NCBI RefSeq assembly: GCF_009937765.1
Contig: NZ_CP047089.1
Coordinates: 2,664,272 to 2,728,271, forward strand
Reading direction: 5' to 3'
Length of the DNA stretch: 64,000 nt
Origin: Bacillus pumilus
GTDB lineage: Bacteria; Bacillota; Bacilli; Bacillales; Bacillaceae
Shown one piece after another: positions 48,444-59,800 of the stretch (the first letter of the stretch is position 1; every line of letters starts with the position of its first letter). The notes under the pieces are model-generated. The model searched no databases, had not been told where the DNA came from, and worked only from the letters and a program-made list of their open reading frames with translations. The position numbers and the translations under genes are program-made.

Positions 48444-48475
48444 AGTTGAAAAAAAGCATGATGCTTGGAGACTGA

Positions 48476-50479
48476 TTATTTGTTCAGCTTCGCTTTCACA
48501 CGGCTGACGACATTGCTGACCGTAAAGCCGTATTTCTCAATAATGGTTTCACCAGGTGCAGATGCACCAAATTTATCAATGGCAATTACGTCACCATCGA
48601 GACCAGTGTAACGCTCCCAGCCAAGTGAAGCTCCCATTTCAATCGCAACACGAGCCCGCACTGCTGTCGGAAGGACTGACTCTTTGTATTCGTCAGACTG
48701 CTGATCGAATCGATCCCATGCAGGAAGACTGACAACAGATGCGCGGATACCCTCTTTTTCAAGTGCCTTTTGCGCTTCAATCGCTAAACCAACCTCAGAT
48801 CCAGAAGCGAGTAGAAGTGCTTCTGGCTGTGCATCAGCTGCTTCCACGACAACGTATCCACCCTTTTCTACTCCTTCATATGCCTTCTCAGGTGCTTGAT
48901 CAATCGTTGGAAGGTTTTGACGAGTCAGAACTAGTGCTGTCGGTTTATCCGTTGAAGATACAGCAAGTTTCCACGCTGCAGCTGTCTCGTTCCCATCCGC
49001 AGGGCGAATGACAGAAAGGTTTGGCATCGCACGTAATGAAGCAAGCTGTTCAACCGGCTCATGCGTCGGGCCATCTTCACCAACAGCGATACTGTCATGA
49101 GTAAAGACATAAGTAACTGGAAGTCCCATTAAGGCAGCAAGACGAATCGCTGGTCTTAAGTAATCTGAGAAAACAAAGAACGTTCCGCCGAATACACGAA
49201 GGCCGCCGTGAAGTGCCATACCGTTTAATGCGGCACCCATTGCAAATTCTCTGACACCGAACCAAATGTTCTTGCCGGCATAATGATCTTTCCCAAAATC
49301 GTCTGTGTTTTTGATCGTTGTTTTGTTTGAACCTGCAAGGTCAGCAGAACCACCAATGAAGAAAGGTACTTGCTTCGCAATGCCATTTAAGACTTCGCCT
49401 GAAGAAGCGCGGGAGGCAAGACTTGAGCCTGCTTCATAAACAGGAACCTCTTGATCCCAATTCTCAGGAAGCTTTCCTTCAATCGCAAGCTTCAATTGAG
49501 CTGCTAGCTCAGGGTATTCTTTTTCATATTGCGCAAATTGTTCATTCCAAGCTGCTTCTTTTTTCTGACCAGCGTCTTTTACAGCTTCTTTGAAATGATC
49601 GTACACTTCAGAAGGTACATGGAAATCTTCTTCAAACGTCCAAGAGTATGCTTCCTTCGTCAGCTTTGCTTCGTCGCTGCCAAGTGGTGCACCATGCACA
49701 CCAGACGTTCCTGCACGGTTTGGCGATCCGAAACCGATGGTTGTTTTCACTTCGATCAGTGTAGGTCTGTCTGTGCTTTGTTTTGCCTTTTCAATAGCAG
49801 CTGTCACTTCTTCAATGTTGTTGCCGTCTTTTACGTAAAGAACTTCCCAGTTCATCGCTTCAAAACGATTCTTCACATTTTCAGAGAATGAACGATCTAG
49901 GTCGCCATCTAAAGAAATATCATTTGAATCATAAAGAACAATTAAACGTCCTAAGCCTAAATGACCAGCAAGGGAAGCAGCTTCAGAGGAAATCCCCTCC
50001 ATTAAGTCTCCATCTCCGCAAATGCTGTATGTATAGTGATCTACAACATTAAAGTTGTCTTTGTTATACGTTTCCGCAAGATGTCTTTCTGCAAGTGCCA
50101 TACCAACTGCCATGGCAATCCCCTGTCCTAAAGGACCTGTTGTGGCATCTACGCCTTCTGTATGTCCAAATTCAGGATGTCCAGGTGTTTTGCTACCCCA
50201 TTGGCGGAATTGTTTTAGATCATCGATGCTCAGGTTGTATCCGCTTAAATGAAGCATGCTATATAGAAGCATAGAACCATGTCCCGCAGATAATACAAAA
50301 CGGTCTCTGTTAAACCAATTTGGGTTTTGCGGACTTACGTTTAAGTGATTCGTCCATAAAGCGTATGCCATTGGTGCAGCACCCATCGGCATTCCAGGGT
50401 GACCGGAATTCGCTTTTTCAATTGCGTCTATGGAGAGAGTACGTATTGTTGCAATAGATTTCAATTCAATCGTTTCCAT
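48476..50479 (-). CDS. tkt: Transketolase
   Basis: Thiamine-diphosphate enzyme of the pentose phosphate pathway, 667 residues. The ThDP motif is [22 protein letters not shown]...DSNDIS (read in parts); the catalytic His-rich stretches [11 protein letters not shown] and [20 protein letters not shown] are intact. GGAAGGGG precedes the ATG. Single gene with its own terminator. Confidence 0.97.
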   Translation of the reverse strand: METIELKSIATIRTLSIDAIEKANSGHPGMPMGAAPMAYALWTNHLNVSPQNPNWFNRDRFVLSAGHGSMLLYSMLHLSGYNLSIDDLKQFRQWGSKTPGHPEFGHTEGVDATTGPLGQGIAMAVGMALAERHLAETYNKDNFNVVDHYTYSICGDGDLMEGISSEAASLAGHLGLGRLIVLYDSNDISLDGDLDRSFSENVKNRFEAMNWEVLYVKDGNNIEEVTAAIEKAKQSTDRPTLIEVKTTIGFGSPNRAGTSGVHGAPLGSDEAKLTKEAYSWTFEEDFHVPSEVYDHFKEAVKDAGQKKEAAWNEQFAQYEKEYPELAAQLKLAIEGKLPENWDQEVPVYEAGSSLASRASSGEVLNGIAKQVPFFIGGSADLAGSNKTTIKNTDDFGKDHYAGKNIWFGVREFAMGAALNGMALHGGLRVFGGTFFVFSDYLRPAIRLAALMGLPVTYVFTHDSIAVGEDGPTHEPVEQLASLRAMPNLSVIRPADGNETAAAWKLAVSSTDKPTALVLTRQNLPTIDQAPEKAYEGVEKGGYVVVEAADAQPEALLLASGSEVGLAIEAQKALEKEGIRASVVSLPAWDRFDQQSDEYKESVLPTAVRARVAIEMGASLGWERYTGLDGDVIAIDKFGASAPGETIIEKYGFTVSNVVSRVKAKLNK

Positions 50480-50611
50480 ATAAATCCCCTTCCGTATCTT
50501 GTGTACACCATTATCATAAATCTACTGTCCTTTTTTCACAACTATTTCACGCTGAAAAAGAGTGATTTTATCACATTTAGTTTATCGATCACCTAAAAAG
50601 TTATGCAAAAA

Positions 50612-50646
50612 TGAAAAAAGATGAGAATGTTTTTCCCATCTTTTCA
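50612..50646 (-). terminator. Terminator after ynzC
   Basis: AAAAGATGGG / CTCATCTTTT (minus strand) with T tail. Confidence 0.6.
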
Positions 50647-50666
50647 AAATTCAAGAAATCATACGC

Positions 50667-50897
50667 TTAATGAAGGTTTTGATCTCTTTCTCTTTTTAAT
50701 TTTTCTGGTGTGACATCGTTTCCTTCAGGGTCAACGATTTTCACGGTTTTAAGTGTATTTTTCATAGAAGAACGAAAAGCTTTTAAATACTCTTCTCTTA
50801 ATTGCTTTTGTTCTGTTTTTTCAGCGTCTGACAATCCGGTCTCTTTTGACTTTTTTGAAAGCTCATTGATTCTTGCAAGCTGATTTTTAGAAATCAT
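50667..50897 (-). CDS. ynzC: UPF0291 protein YnzC
   Basis: 76 residues: ISKNQLARINELSKKSKETG, LSDAEKTEQKQLREEYLKAF and a DPEGNDVTPEKL end. Two-helix protein; in B. subtilis it belongs to the yneA-yneB-ynzC SOS operon. ATG 50897 follows AAAGGAG. Function unknown. Confidence 0.92.
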   Translation of the reverse strand: MISKNQLARINELSKKSKETGLSDAEKTEQKQLREEYLKAFRSSMKNTLKTVKIVDPEGNDVTPEKLKRERDQNLH

Positions 50898-50966
50898 GAC
50901 TAACTCCTTTAAAACATTTTCTCTACATACTACTAAATATCGATCACTTTGACAACAAATCAAGCT

Positions 50967-51943
<977 letters not shown>

Positions 51944-51962
51944 AATGTCATCTCTCCTAATA

Positions 51963-51975
51963 GAATGTGTGTTCG
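51963..51975. promoter_or_regulatory. LexA box 1 (weak)
   Basis: GAATGTGTGTTCG, inverse CGAACACACATTC: one mismatch from CGAAC-N4-GTTC. Confidence 0.5.
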
Positions 51976-52000
51976 TTCTTTCTGTCACTTATTATAAATA

Positions 52001-52014
52001 CGAACAAACGTTTC
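52001..52014. promoter_or_regulatory. LexA box 2
   Basis: CGAACAAACGTTTC fits the Bacillus LexA/DinR consensus CGAACRNRYGTTYC fully. Confidence 0.85.
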
Positions 52015-52030
52015 TGTCAAACGTTTTTTT

Positions 52031-52044
52031 CGAACCTATGTTTG
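52031..52044. promoter_or_regulatory. LexA box 3, overlapping the lexA -35
   Basis: CGAACCTATGTTTG; overlaps the -35 box TTGTAC of lexA. Confidence 0.7.
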
Positions 52045-52070
52045 TACTGTTAGGAAAAACATGCTATAAT
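52042..52070 (+). promoter_or_regulatory. lexA promoter
   Basis: TTGTAC (52042-52047), 17 bases, TATAAT (52065-52070). Confidence 0.8.
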
Positions 52071-52102
52071 TTCTTTAAAATTGACGTTTTGAGGTGCAAA
52101 AG

Positions 52103-52723
52103 ATGACGAAGCTATCAAAAAGACAACTCGATATCCTGACATTCATCAAAGAAGAAGTAAAAAGTAAGGGCTATCCCCCATCCGTTCGTGAAATTGGAGA
52201 AGCTGTCGGTCTAGCATCCAGTTCAACGGTTCATGGACATTTAGCTAGACTAGAAACGAAGGGCTTAATAAGAAGAGACCCGACAAAACCTAGAGCGATC
52301 GAAGTACTAGATGAAGAGGAATTGAATATTCCAAAGAGTGCTGTAATGAACGTACCAGTCATCGGAAAAGTAACAGCAGGCTTGCCTATTACGGCTGTTG
52401 AGAATGTAGAAGAATACTTCCCTCTTCCTGAAACTTTTGCAGCACCGGATGAACAAGTGTTTATGCTTGAAATTATGGGAGAAAGTATGATTGATGCAGG
52501 CATTTTGGACAAGGACTATGTCATTGTGCGTCAGCAAAGCACTGCTAACAATGGAGATATTGTCGTCGCCATGACAGAGGAAGATGAAGCGACAGTGAAA
52601 CGTTTTTATAAAGAAGATACACACTTTAGATTACAGCCAGAAAACCCATCTATGGAACCGATTATTTTACAGAATGTAAGTATACTAGGTAAAGTGATTG
52701 GCGTATTTAGAAATATTCACTAA
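52103..52723 (+). CDS. lexA: LexA repressor
   Basis: SOS repressor with self-cleavage activity, 206 residues. N-terminal winged helix ([38 protein letters not shown]). Cleavage site Ala92-Gly93 in VTAGLPI; catalytic Ser128 (MGESMID) and Lys166 (ATVKRFY). ATG 52103 follows GAGGTG by six bases; a GTG at 52094 is in frame but within the ribosome site. Autoregulated through the boxes upstream. Confidence 0.97.
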   Translation: MTKLSKRQLDILTFIKEEVKSKGYPPSVREIGEAVGLASSSTVHGHLARLETKGLIRRDPTKPRAIEVLDEEELNIPKSAVMNVPVIGKVTAGLPITAVENVEEYFPLPETFAAPDEQVFMLEIMGESMIDAGILDKDYVIVRQQSTANNGDIVVAMTEEDEATVKRFYKEDTHFRLQPENPSMEPIILQNVSILGKVIGVFRNIH

Positions 52724-52770
52724 AAAAAGCCGGTATTTCATCAGCTAATGATGAGAACCGGCTTTTTTTT
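52724..52770. terminator. Terminator after lexA
   Basis: AAAAAAGCCGGT...ACCGGCTTTTTTT with an inner ATCA/TGAT pairing; also serves the convergent gene. Confidence 0.88.
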
Positions 52771-53203
52771 ATGAACAAGAATAGGCAAGAATACTCGAGC
52801 TTGGGAAGGAACCAAATGTAAAGTTCGGCCAAATAAAGCCCGTTGTTCTCCCGAAAGGCTGTGAAGATAAGACATACATTAAAAATACTTGACCGTTTCT
52901 CATTAAGACAATCGTCCATCTTCTATTACATCCCGCAGCGAATTGAACCGATTGCTGCCCTCCACCTGTTTGCCCTGAAATTAGTGACTGCATGCTTTGA
53001 GGCTGTGATAATGCTTGCTGATATTGCGAAATAATATGCTGTGGTGGAGCTGGCGGGGCTGAGCCACTAGATCCGTGCCCGGTGCCTCCTCCCCCGAATG
53101 GGAATCCTGGAAATCCTCCAACTTGTGAAGGAAACGACGGAAAACCTTGCATCTGCCTATCATATGAGTACCCATTCCACATACCTTCATACGGATAATA
53201 CAT
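52769..53203 (-). CDS. Gly/Pro-rich hypothetical protein
   Basis: 144 residues from ATG 53203 (MYYPYEGMWNGYSYDRQMQG), six bases from AAAGTGGTG. The first half is low complexity, rich in Gly, Pro, Ser and Gln (GFPGFPFGGGGTGHG, APPAPPQH). The second half is a conserved-looking domain, CNRRWTIVLMRNGQVFLMYV then GFIWPNFTFGSFPSSS. No signal peptide or membrane helix. The composition recalls spore-coat or exosporium proteins, but I do not recognise the family. Convergent with lexA. Confidence 0.6.
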   Translation of the reverse strand: MYYPYEGMWNGYSYDRQMQGFPSFPSQVGGFPGFPFGGGGTGHGSSGSAPPAPPQHIISQYQQALSQPQSMQSLISGQTGGGQQSVQFAAGCNRRWTIVLMRNGQVFLMYVLSSQPFGRTTGFIWPNFTFGSFPSSSILAYSCS

Positions 53204-53426
53204 ATTCAACACCACTTTCTTAGTCATTCATCACGATAGTATATGACATAAATGAAAAAGCGTGTTAAACGTCCAAAAAGAAACTTTTCCAAAAAACGTT
53301 TTGTTCTTCTTTAGAACGGTTAAATACTAGATATAAAGAAAAAATAAAAAAATGAAAACTTTTTGCCACCCTCAAACGTTATATATATAGAAAGAAAAGA
53401 AATAAAAAACATTTTAATTTAACACT

Positions 53427-53461
53427 TGTAATATCACTGTAATTATTGTAACATTTGTAAC
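53427..53461 (+). promoter_or_regulatory. Four TGTAAY hexamers, WalR-type site
   Basis: TGTAAT at 53427 and 53438 (TGTAAT-N5-TGTAAT, the WalR consensus form) and TGTAAC at 53447 and 53456. They lie just upstream of the iseA-like gene; in B. subtilis WalR represses iseA. Confidence 0.7.
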
Positions 53462-53497
53462 ATAAGAAGTTTTCATTGAGAAAAGGAGGCAATTGCC

Positions 53498-54040
53498 TTG
53501 AAAAAATTATTCGTTTTATTAACTGCTATTATGCTTATGATCTCATTACAATCTACAACATTGGCCGCTTCTAAAAAACCAGCCACTTTGACAAATAAAG
53601 AAGCGTTACATATTGCCCTTGATGCACGAGAACACTTTTGGAGTGCGATGTCAGGCTACAAAATTAAGGAACATTCTGATTACAAATTAAAATCATTTAG
53701 CTATAAAGACATGACTTACAACTATCTTTCTAAAACATTTGATACAAAGAAAAAACTAAACAGCTACCTATCTCAAGTTTTCACAAAAGAAGCCATCAAT
53801 CAAGGTTTAAAAGACTACCAGTTCATTGTTCATAAAGGTAAAATGGCTGTTCCAGTTGGCGACGGAGACAATATGCTTAATTGGGATAAAGCAACACCTA
53901 AACTTGTCTCTAACAAACAAACAGTCCGCACATATGAATTCACTGTCCCAACACTTGACGGGCGCAAAGTAAAAAGAACAGTTACGTTCGAAAAAGGACA
54001 AAAAGATTGGAAAGTCACAAAAATTGACGCTGTTATCTAA
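53498..54040 (+). CDS. iseA: Secreted autolysin inhibitor, IseA (YoeB)-like
   Basis: 180 residues with a signal peptide (about 1-23, cleaved near TTLAAS). The mature part includes HFWSAMSGYKIKEHSDYKL, ...YLSKTFDTKKKLNSYLSQVF and KGKMAVPVGDGDNMLNWDKA, which I recognise as the IseA endopeptidase-inhibitor fold. IseA binds DL-endopeptidases such as LytF in the cell wall and protects cells under stress. The start is TTG 53498 after AAAAGGAGG. The WalR-like hexamers upstream support the identification. Confidence 0.85.
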   Translation: MKKLFVLLTAIMLMISLQSTTLAASKKPATLTNKEALHIALDAREHFWSAMSGYKIKEHSDYKLKSFSYKDMTYNYLSKTFDTKKKLNSYLSQVFTKEAINQGLKDYQFIVHKGKMAVPVGDGDNMLNWDKATPKLVSNKQTVRTYEFTVPTLDGRKVKRTVTFEKGQKDWKVTKIDAVI

Positions 54041-54043
54041 ATA

Positions 54044-54071
54044 AAAACCAGGCCATTAATCGGCCTGGTTT
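54044..54071. terminator. Bidirectional terminator
   Basis: AAAAACCAGGCC...GGCCTGGTTTTT hairpin between convergent iseA and rsbR-like genes. Confidence 0.85.
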
Positions 54072-54920
54072 TTATATTGGAGAAAATTCAGTCATGCGTT
54101 CTAATGCGTGAGCAAGTGATGCTGCCGTGCGAAATTCATTAAAAGGAAGCCCGAGCTGTACAGCGGTTTGGGCAATTTCTGGTCTGATTCCTGAAATGGT
54201 TGTCTCTACTCCAATTAACCGAAGTGATGTGACAAGATCAAAAATTTGCTGAGCCACCATTGTATCAATAATGACAACGCCCGATAAATCAATACATAAA
54301 TGCTGCACACCTTTTTGTGAGCACTGTTTCAGCGTATTTTCTAAAATAATCTTTGCTCTCGCTGTATCAATATCACCTACTAACGGCAATAACGCAATAT
54401 GGCTTTTTAAAACAATGACAGGTGAACTTAGCTCGTAAATCATGTCTCTTTGTGCCACGAGCTTCTTCGTTGTATTTTTCACGTATTGCTGAATGAACAC
54501 ATGAATTGAAATATTAAATGCCTCTGAAATTAAATCATACCAATAAAAGATGCGGTCAATATCAATATCATCTTGGCGCTGCTTAATAAATTCTTTTAAG
54601 TAATGAAGGACCACTCTTTGATTAGACATGTATTCTCTCACAACATAATCTAATGGTGTGTTTAAATGCTTCGGATCACTGGCTAAGTCTTCAGACCACT
54701 TCTTAAACTCAGTATGTAAATACGTCTTGTCTTCAATAAGCGCACGTATAAAATGCTGGTAATAATCTTGATTTTGCCGTTTCAGCTCTGATATGATGCT
54801 GGAATCTGTTGAACGATAGATTGATTCTGGATCATCATCCTCAATTGAATCATACCAAGTTTCAGTCAGTTTCTCTGCATGTTGCATGAAATAGTCGTAT
54901 AATGCACGGTTCTTATCCAT
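54072..54920 (-). CDS. Stressosome protein, RsbR paralogue
   Basis: 282 residues: an N-terminal globin-like sensor domain (about 1-150) and a C-terminal STAS domain with the two phospho-Thr positions Thr186 (VGDIDTARA) and Thr220 (VVIIDTMVAQ). RsbR proteins build the stressosome with RsbS and release RsbT to start the sigma-B response. It looks like one of the RsbRB/RC/RD group rather than RsbRA, since no rsbS/T genes are adjacent. I start at ATG 54920, nine bases from AAGGGA; ATG 54926 is an alternative. Confidence 0.88.
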   Translation of the reverse strand: MDKNRALYDYFMQHAEKLTETWYDSIEDDDPESIYRSTDSSIISELKRQNQDYYQHFIRALIEDKTYLHTEFKKWSEDLASDPKHLNTPLDYVVREYMSNQRVVLHYLKEFIKQRQDDIDIDRIFYWYDLISEAFNISIHVFIQQYVKNTTKKLVAQRDMIYELSSPVIVLKSHIALLPLVGDIDTARAKIILENTLKQCSQKGVQHLCIDLSGVVIIDTMVAQQIFDLVTSLRLIGVETTISGIRPEIAQTAVQLGLPFNEFRTAASLAHALERMTEFSPI

Positions 54921-55021
54921 AAGCATATATCCCTTCACATTCTGTCATTGAATTGTATCTTATAGGTCAATTGTACACTGAATCTTGTGTCCCTGCGAAC
55001 TCCAATACGCTCTAGCGAACA

Positions 55022-55055
55022 AAAAAGACACCTACTCATAGGCGCCTCTCTTTTA
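55022..55055 (-). terminator. Terminator after nucB
   Basis: AGGCGCCTA / TAGGTGTCTTTTTT on the minus strand. Confidence 0.65.
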
Positions 55056-55058
55056 GTT

Positions 55059-55493
55059 TTATTTCACAATAAATAATATTCTTTTCCCATCAGGATACCC
55101 ACTCATCTGGTGTCCAACCCATGAGCCTGCTCCCCTATTATCAGAAGGGCTGACATATTGAACACTCGCCCCTTTTCCTCCTTCAAAACAAACGGCCATT
55201 GGCCACTCATCTCGGTCGAATCCTGGTTTAGTCGGAATGCCTTTTAAAGATTCTTGCCTGCGGGCATCTGCACCATTTCGGTCTATCGTACACACATCTG
55301 AATGCCCTTTTCGAATGGCTTCTTGAATATGACTGCCTGTTTCAGGGTACCGTTCTTTTGGAAATTGAATGACATGATCATATCGATCCGCACCTTTTGC
55401 TGCATGTTCCTCCCCAAATCCACTTAACAGCGTGCCCATCCATATCACAAAGCATAAAGCGACAGCAGTCATCCAGCCTCTTCTCATCTTCAA
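55059..55493 (-). CDS. nucB: Secreted sporulation-associated nuclease NucB
   Basis: 144 residues: signal peptide (about 1-30), then the NucB fold with [30 protein letters not shown] and [20 protein letters not shown], nearly the same as B. subtilis NucB. It degrades extracellular or mother-cell DNA during sporulation and can loosen biofilms. The start is TTG 55493, ten bases after GAGGAGG. The Cys pair (DVC, AVC) may form a disulfide. Confidence 0.94.
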   Translation of the reverse strand: MKMRRGWMTAVALCFVIWMGTLLSGFGEEHAAKGADRYDHVIQFPKERYPETGSHIQEAIRKGHSDVCTIDRNGADARRQESLKGIPTKPGFDRDEWPMAVCFEGGKGASVQYVSPSDNRGAGSWVGHQMSGYPDGKRILFIVK

Positions 55494-55655
55494 AAGTGTG
55501 AGACCTCCTCATTTTTTTCAAGCAGAATCTTGACTTAAAGGGAATGTGTCATTTTAATGTATGAGTCGTTCTCGAATGACATGTGAAAAAATGAAGAGGC
55601 TGAGAGGTCAATGGATCTTTCAAGCGTATACAGATAGACACTTATTTCCATATAA

Positions 55656-55688
55656 AAAAGCTTGTCCCCTATGAAGGAAACAAGCTTT
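55656..55688 (-). terminator. Terminator after the glutamyl endopeptidase
   Basis: AAAGCTTGTTTCC / GGGGACAAGCTTT followed by Ts on the minus strand. Confidence 0.85.
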
Positions 55689-55700
55689 AGCCTCTAGCTT

Positions 55701-56609
55701 TTATTGCGCTTTTGCATAGTTGATAAATTCAACAAAGGCAGCTGTCGCTTTTGGACCGCCATTAATCGTTCCGTTTGAATACCCTGCGTTATGAACCCCA
55801 ACGATTTGCTGATTTTGATCTAGCATCGCTGAGCCTGAATTTCCGCTAAATGTATCAATCGTATAGTATGCGAGGTTCGTATCTTCTCTTGTCACAGAAC
55901 CTGACATCTCCCATTGCGAGATCTTGCCAGTCGATCTCATTTTATCACCTGGATATCCAGAAATTTTAATCGTTGTCCCAGTTAAGTTTGTCACCTGACG
56001 GATGGAACGGTAACCGACTGTATTGCCAATGTTCGTATCTGTTTTGATTACAGCAAAATCATATTGGCTCGCACCTGTATTGATATATCCGCTTGGCACA
56101 TAGAATTCCGTCATTTTTGCTGAGCCATTCACTGCTGTGCTATCGTTCATGCCTGGATACACCGATCCTTTTGCACTATAACTTCTTGATGCTGTATTGT
56201 ACACACAGTGTCCGTTTGTCAAAATTTTGTTAGGGGCAATAAGTGTCCCTGTGCAGCTTGAGCCGCCAAAAGTAATATAAGCAATTGAATTGTATGGTGC
56301 TACTCTTGTGTTTGCTACTTTTGTTCTACCATCGTCTCCAATGACGACTTTCGTTTGAGAGTCTTTTAAATATTTTGATAGTGGTTTTACTTTTTCGCCA
56401 ACAGTAGAAGATAGATCATCCACTTTGTCAAAGGATGAGGGGGATTTCGAATCATTGTGGAAATCACTTGAAGAGATCACCTTTCCATCAGAAGTCACCA
56501 TGTCATAATCAGACGTTAGTACTGAATCCGATGCCGCATGGGCAAAACTAGGCACACTTAAAGCACCAAAAACGAGTAGAGAAGGGAGTAACATTTTCAC
56601 CTTTTTCAT
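55701..56609 (-). CDS. gse: Secreted glutamyl endopeptidase (V8/S1B serine protease)
   Basis: Extracellular protease that cuts after Glu. Preproprotein of 302 residues: signal peptide to about AHAA, a propeptide, and a 215-residue mature enzyme that begins VVIGDDGRTKV. The triad is His in LTNGHCVYN, Asp in SQYDFAVIK and Ser in TFSGNSGSAM; the C-terminal His (VGVHNAGY) would bind the substrate Glu. From memory the mature sequence is almost the same as the B. intermedius/B. pumilus enzyme, which anchors the species call. I use the second ATG (56609), six bases from AGGAGG. Equivalent to mpr/blaSE in relatives. Confidence 0.95.
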   Translation of the reverse strand: MKKVKMLLPSLLVFGALSVPSFAHAASDSVLTSDYDMVTSDGKVISSSDFHNDSKSPSSFDKVDDLSSTVGEKVKPLSKYLKDSQTKVVIGDDGRTKVANTRVAPYNSIAYITFGGSSCTGTLIAPNKILTNGHCVYNTASRSYSAKGSVYPGMNDSTAVNGSAKMTEFYVPSGYINTGASQYDFAVIKTDTNIGNTVGYRSIRQVTNLTGTTIKISGYPGDKMRSTGKISQWEMSGSVTREDTNLAYYTIDTFSGNSGSAMLDQNQQIVGVHNAGYSNGTINGGPKATAAFVEFINYAKAQ

Positions 56610-56771
56610 CATATTCCTCCTTTATATCCTATATCAAAAATCATACGATTGTTTCATATTGGAGTAAATGAGAGAATATTCTTATTTTTTCAAAATATTT
56701 CATTATTAAATTAGGTGTTTTGAATCTTTCCAACTTTCATTCTATCGATCTCACCTTTCTTAATGAAAAGG

Positions 56772-56797
56772 AAAAACCGCCTAATTGGCGGCCTTTC
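56772..56797 (-). terminator. Terminator after the P450 gene
   Basis: GGCCGCC / GGCGGTTTTT on the minus strand. Confidence 0.8.
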
Positions 56798-56803
56798 TTC
56801 TTG

Positions 56804-59800
56804 TTAGCTCCATACATCTTTTACATATCTATTATTATTTGCTAGGGTTGTTAGCCAATTTTCAGCATCTTCCTTCGAGCATTGTTTCTCGTGTTGATAG
56901 AGGTCGATCAATGTAGACTCTACGTCTGGTGCCATGACTTTTCCGTCTCCGCACACGTAAAGGTACGCACCTTCATCGAGTAATTTGATGAGCATACCGC
57001 CGTCTTCTTTTAACAAATGCTGGACATATACTTTTTGGTCTTTGTGACGAGAATAAGCCCGGCGGATGTGAACAACTCCTTTTTGCGCTGCAAGCTGCAT
57101 TTCCTCAAAATACAGATCATCTTCATGAGGGTGACGGCAGCCAAAATACAGGTGAGCTTCACCTAGTCGCTTGCCTTCCTTCTGCCACACTTCTCTTGCC
57201 TGAACAAATCCTCTAAATGGAGCGATTCCTGTACCAGGTCCGATCATGATCATCGGTGTTTCGGATGAAGGCGGCAGCTGGAATCCTGCCTGCGCTTCGT
57301 GAAGGAAGCAGGCGACTTCTTCTCCTTTTTGCAGATCGCATAAATAGTTTGATGCGACTCCTGCATATTCACCGCGGCCGCTCCACGCTTTCCCTTTCAC
57401 AACCGCCACTGTGATACTGACTCTTTTCTCATCGATCTTTGGTGAGCTAGAAATAGAATAATAACGAGGCTTCAAACCTGGTAAAAGTGCTAAAAAGTGC
57501 GCAAATGGCATTTCACATGCTTCATATTGATCTAGTAAATCCAGCATGGTGACTCGTTTCTTTAAAATAGCTTCTTGATATGCTTCACCAGCCATTTGCT
57601 CAAGCTCCACGCGATGAGGCGGACAAACTGTATACGAGGCGAGCTCTCTTAGCTGCGTACGTGTTGCCGGTTCTTGAAGCTCAACATGTGACGCAAGTAA
57701 TTCTCTTACTTGAATGGGCTGACCTAAAGGTAAGTGATTTGCTTCTTTCTCAGAAGAAAGCTTGATGTGCTGCTTAGGATCTAGATTGAAGCGATCAATC
57801 ACCCGCTGAACGAGTACATCACGATTTTTCGGAACAATTCCGATATGATCCCCTTCTTTGTATTTTTTCCCTTCAGGTAGTCGCAACTCTATATGTCTTG
57901 TTTTCCGCTCACTTTTTTGAGATTGTAATTCTTCATTTTTCAGTACAACAGCTGAAAAGGCACCATATGTTTTCGCCACAGGACGTTCTACTAGCTCATT
58001 TGTATAAGCTACTGATAGTTTTGGGGTTTCCTTCCCTTTCTCTTGGAAGGTGAGCTGAAATTCTTTTGCTAACTGCTCGAAGACTATTTTCTGAAATGTT
58101 TCTTTATCCTCATCCATATCTCCGCCTGCGTCACCTTCTCCTAAATCAGCTACACGCTTTGCCCCTTTACTTTCAAGTGCTTCATCAATGAGACGAGGAA
58201 TACGCTGGTAGGTACTTGCCCAATTTCGATCCCCGCATCCAAACACAGCAAATGTCACGTTTGTTAAATCCTTCTCTTTATCCTGCGTGACCCAATCCAC
58301 AAATGTTTTCGCATGGTCAGGCGGATGTCCATTGTATGAAGCGGTCACGATAAGAACTGCACCCTTATCTGGTAATTGGCGCGCATAGTCATCGAGCGGA
58401 GCCGTGGTCACATCAAATCCTTTTGCTTTTCCGTCTTCAGCCAATTCGTTTGCGATTTGCTGCGCTGTACCAAGATTTGATCCATATAAAACAAGTAGTG
58501 GTGTACCATGACTCTTCACTTTAGACTCTTCAATGGTGGTGCTTTTTTTTGTTTCTTCTTTCGGCGGTGCCATAAAGAGTTGCTGCTTCCTTGGCCGCAC
58601 TTTGATTTTAAAATCGTTTGGCTTAATCGTTAAAGATTCTTTTAAATTAAGTTCGTATGATGTGTGATCAATCAATTCCATGTTGTGCAAGACCATTGCC
58701 AGTACCATAGTGGCTTCATGAAGAGCAAATTGCATACCAATACATGCACGCTGTCCATTCCCAAAAGGCTTGTAGGCATGCTGCGGGATCTTTTCAGGGT
58801 GCAGAAAACGCTCTGGTTTAAATTCTTCCGCATCCCCTCCCCATACCGCTTGATCACGGTGTAATTTAGGGAGTAGAACGGAAACACTTTGGTTCTTTTT
58901 AATCGAGTATTTCCCTCCGATGATTGTGTCCTCTTTCGCATAAAGAGAGAACGTAGGCGCTGTTGGCCAGAGGCGGAGGGCTTCATTTAAAACCATACGA
59001 GTGTAAGTTAGTTTTTGTACCTGCTTAAATGTTGGCAGTTCGCCTTGCAGCACATCATCTGCTTCTTGGACGGCTTTCTTTAATTTTTCTGGATTTTTTA
59101 ATAAGAAATAAATCGCAAAGGATAACAGCCCGCTTGTTGTTTCGTGCCCAGCTATTAAGAAGGTAATGATTTGATAGCGAATATTTTCATCTGACAGGCG
59201 CTCACCTGTTTCAGGGTCCTTTGCATGAAGCATAAGGGACAGTAAATCATTGCCCGTTTTATCTTGTTTTCTCCGTTCTTGAATAATGTCGTCTACTAAT
59301 GTCTTCATAAAATCTACATTTTCTTCAAATTTTTTTCTTCTTTTGATCATTAATTTATCTGCAACCGGCAACCTACTTGCTTGTTCCATCGCTTCGTTTA
59401 ACCCGTTCAGCATGCTTTCGATGAAAGGATGCTGATTTTCTTTATAAAAGCTGTTAAACCTGAAGTCAAAACCACAAAGTCCAATCGTATCTAAAGTGAG
59501 CTTTGTCATATCCTCTGCTACTTCAATTTCTTCATCACGGCCTGTTCTTTGCCATTTTTGTACAAGCTGTGTGGCAATATCGAGCATCATCTCATGGTAC
59601 CCCTTCATAGCCTGCTGACTAAACGCCGGCATCAAGATGTGATGAGCCTTTCTCCAGTTCGGTTCTTCTGTCCAGCTTGTAAATAACCCATCCCCTGAAA
59701 ATGTTCTTACTTTATTCAGACTGCTCCCGATGAATTTATCAAAACGGCTCTCATCAAATACTTCTTTGGCAAGTTCATGGCTGGAAACAAAAATACTTGT

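Noticed and set aside
48277..48507. Plus-strand ORF opposite the tkt end
   Set aside because: It runs through the tkt terminator and has a Lys-rich low-complexity translation; not a gene.
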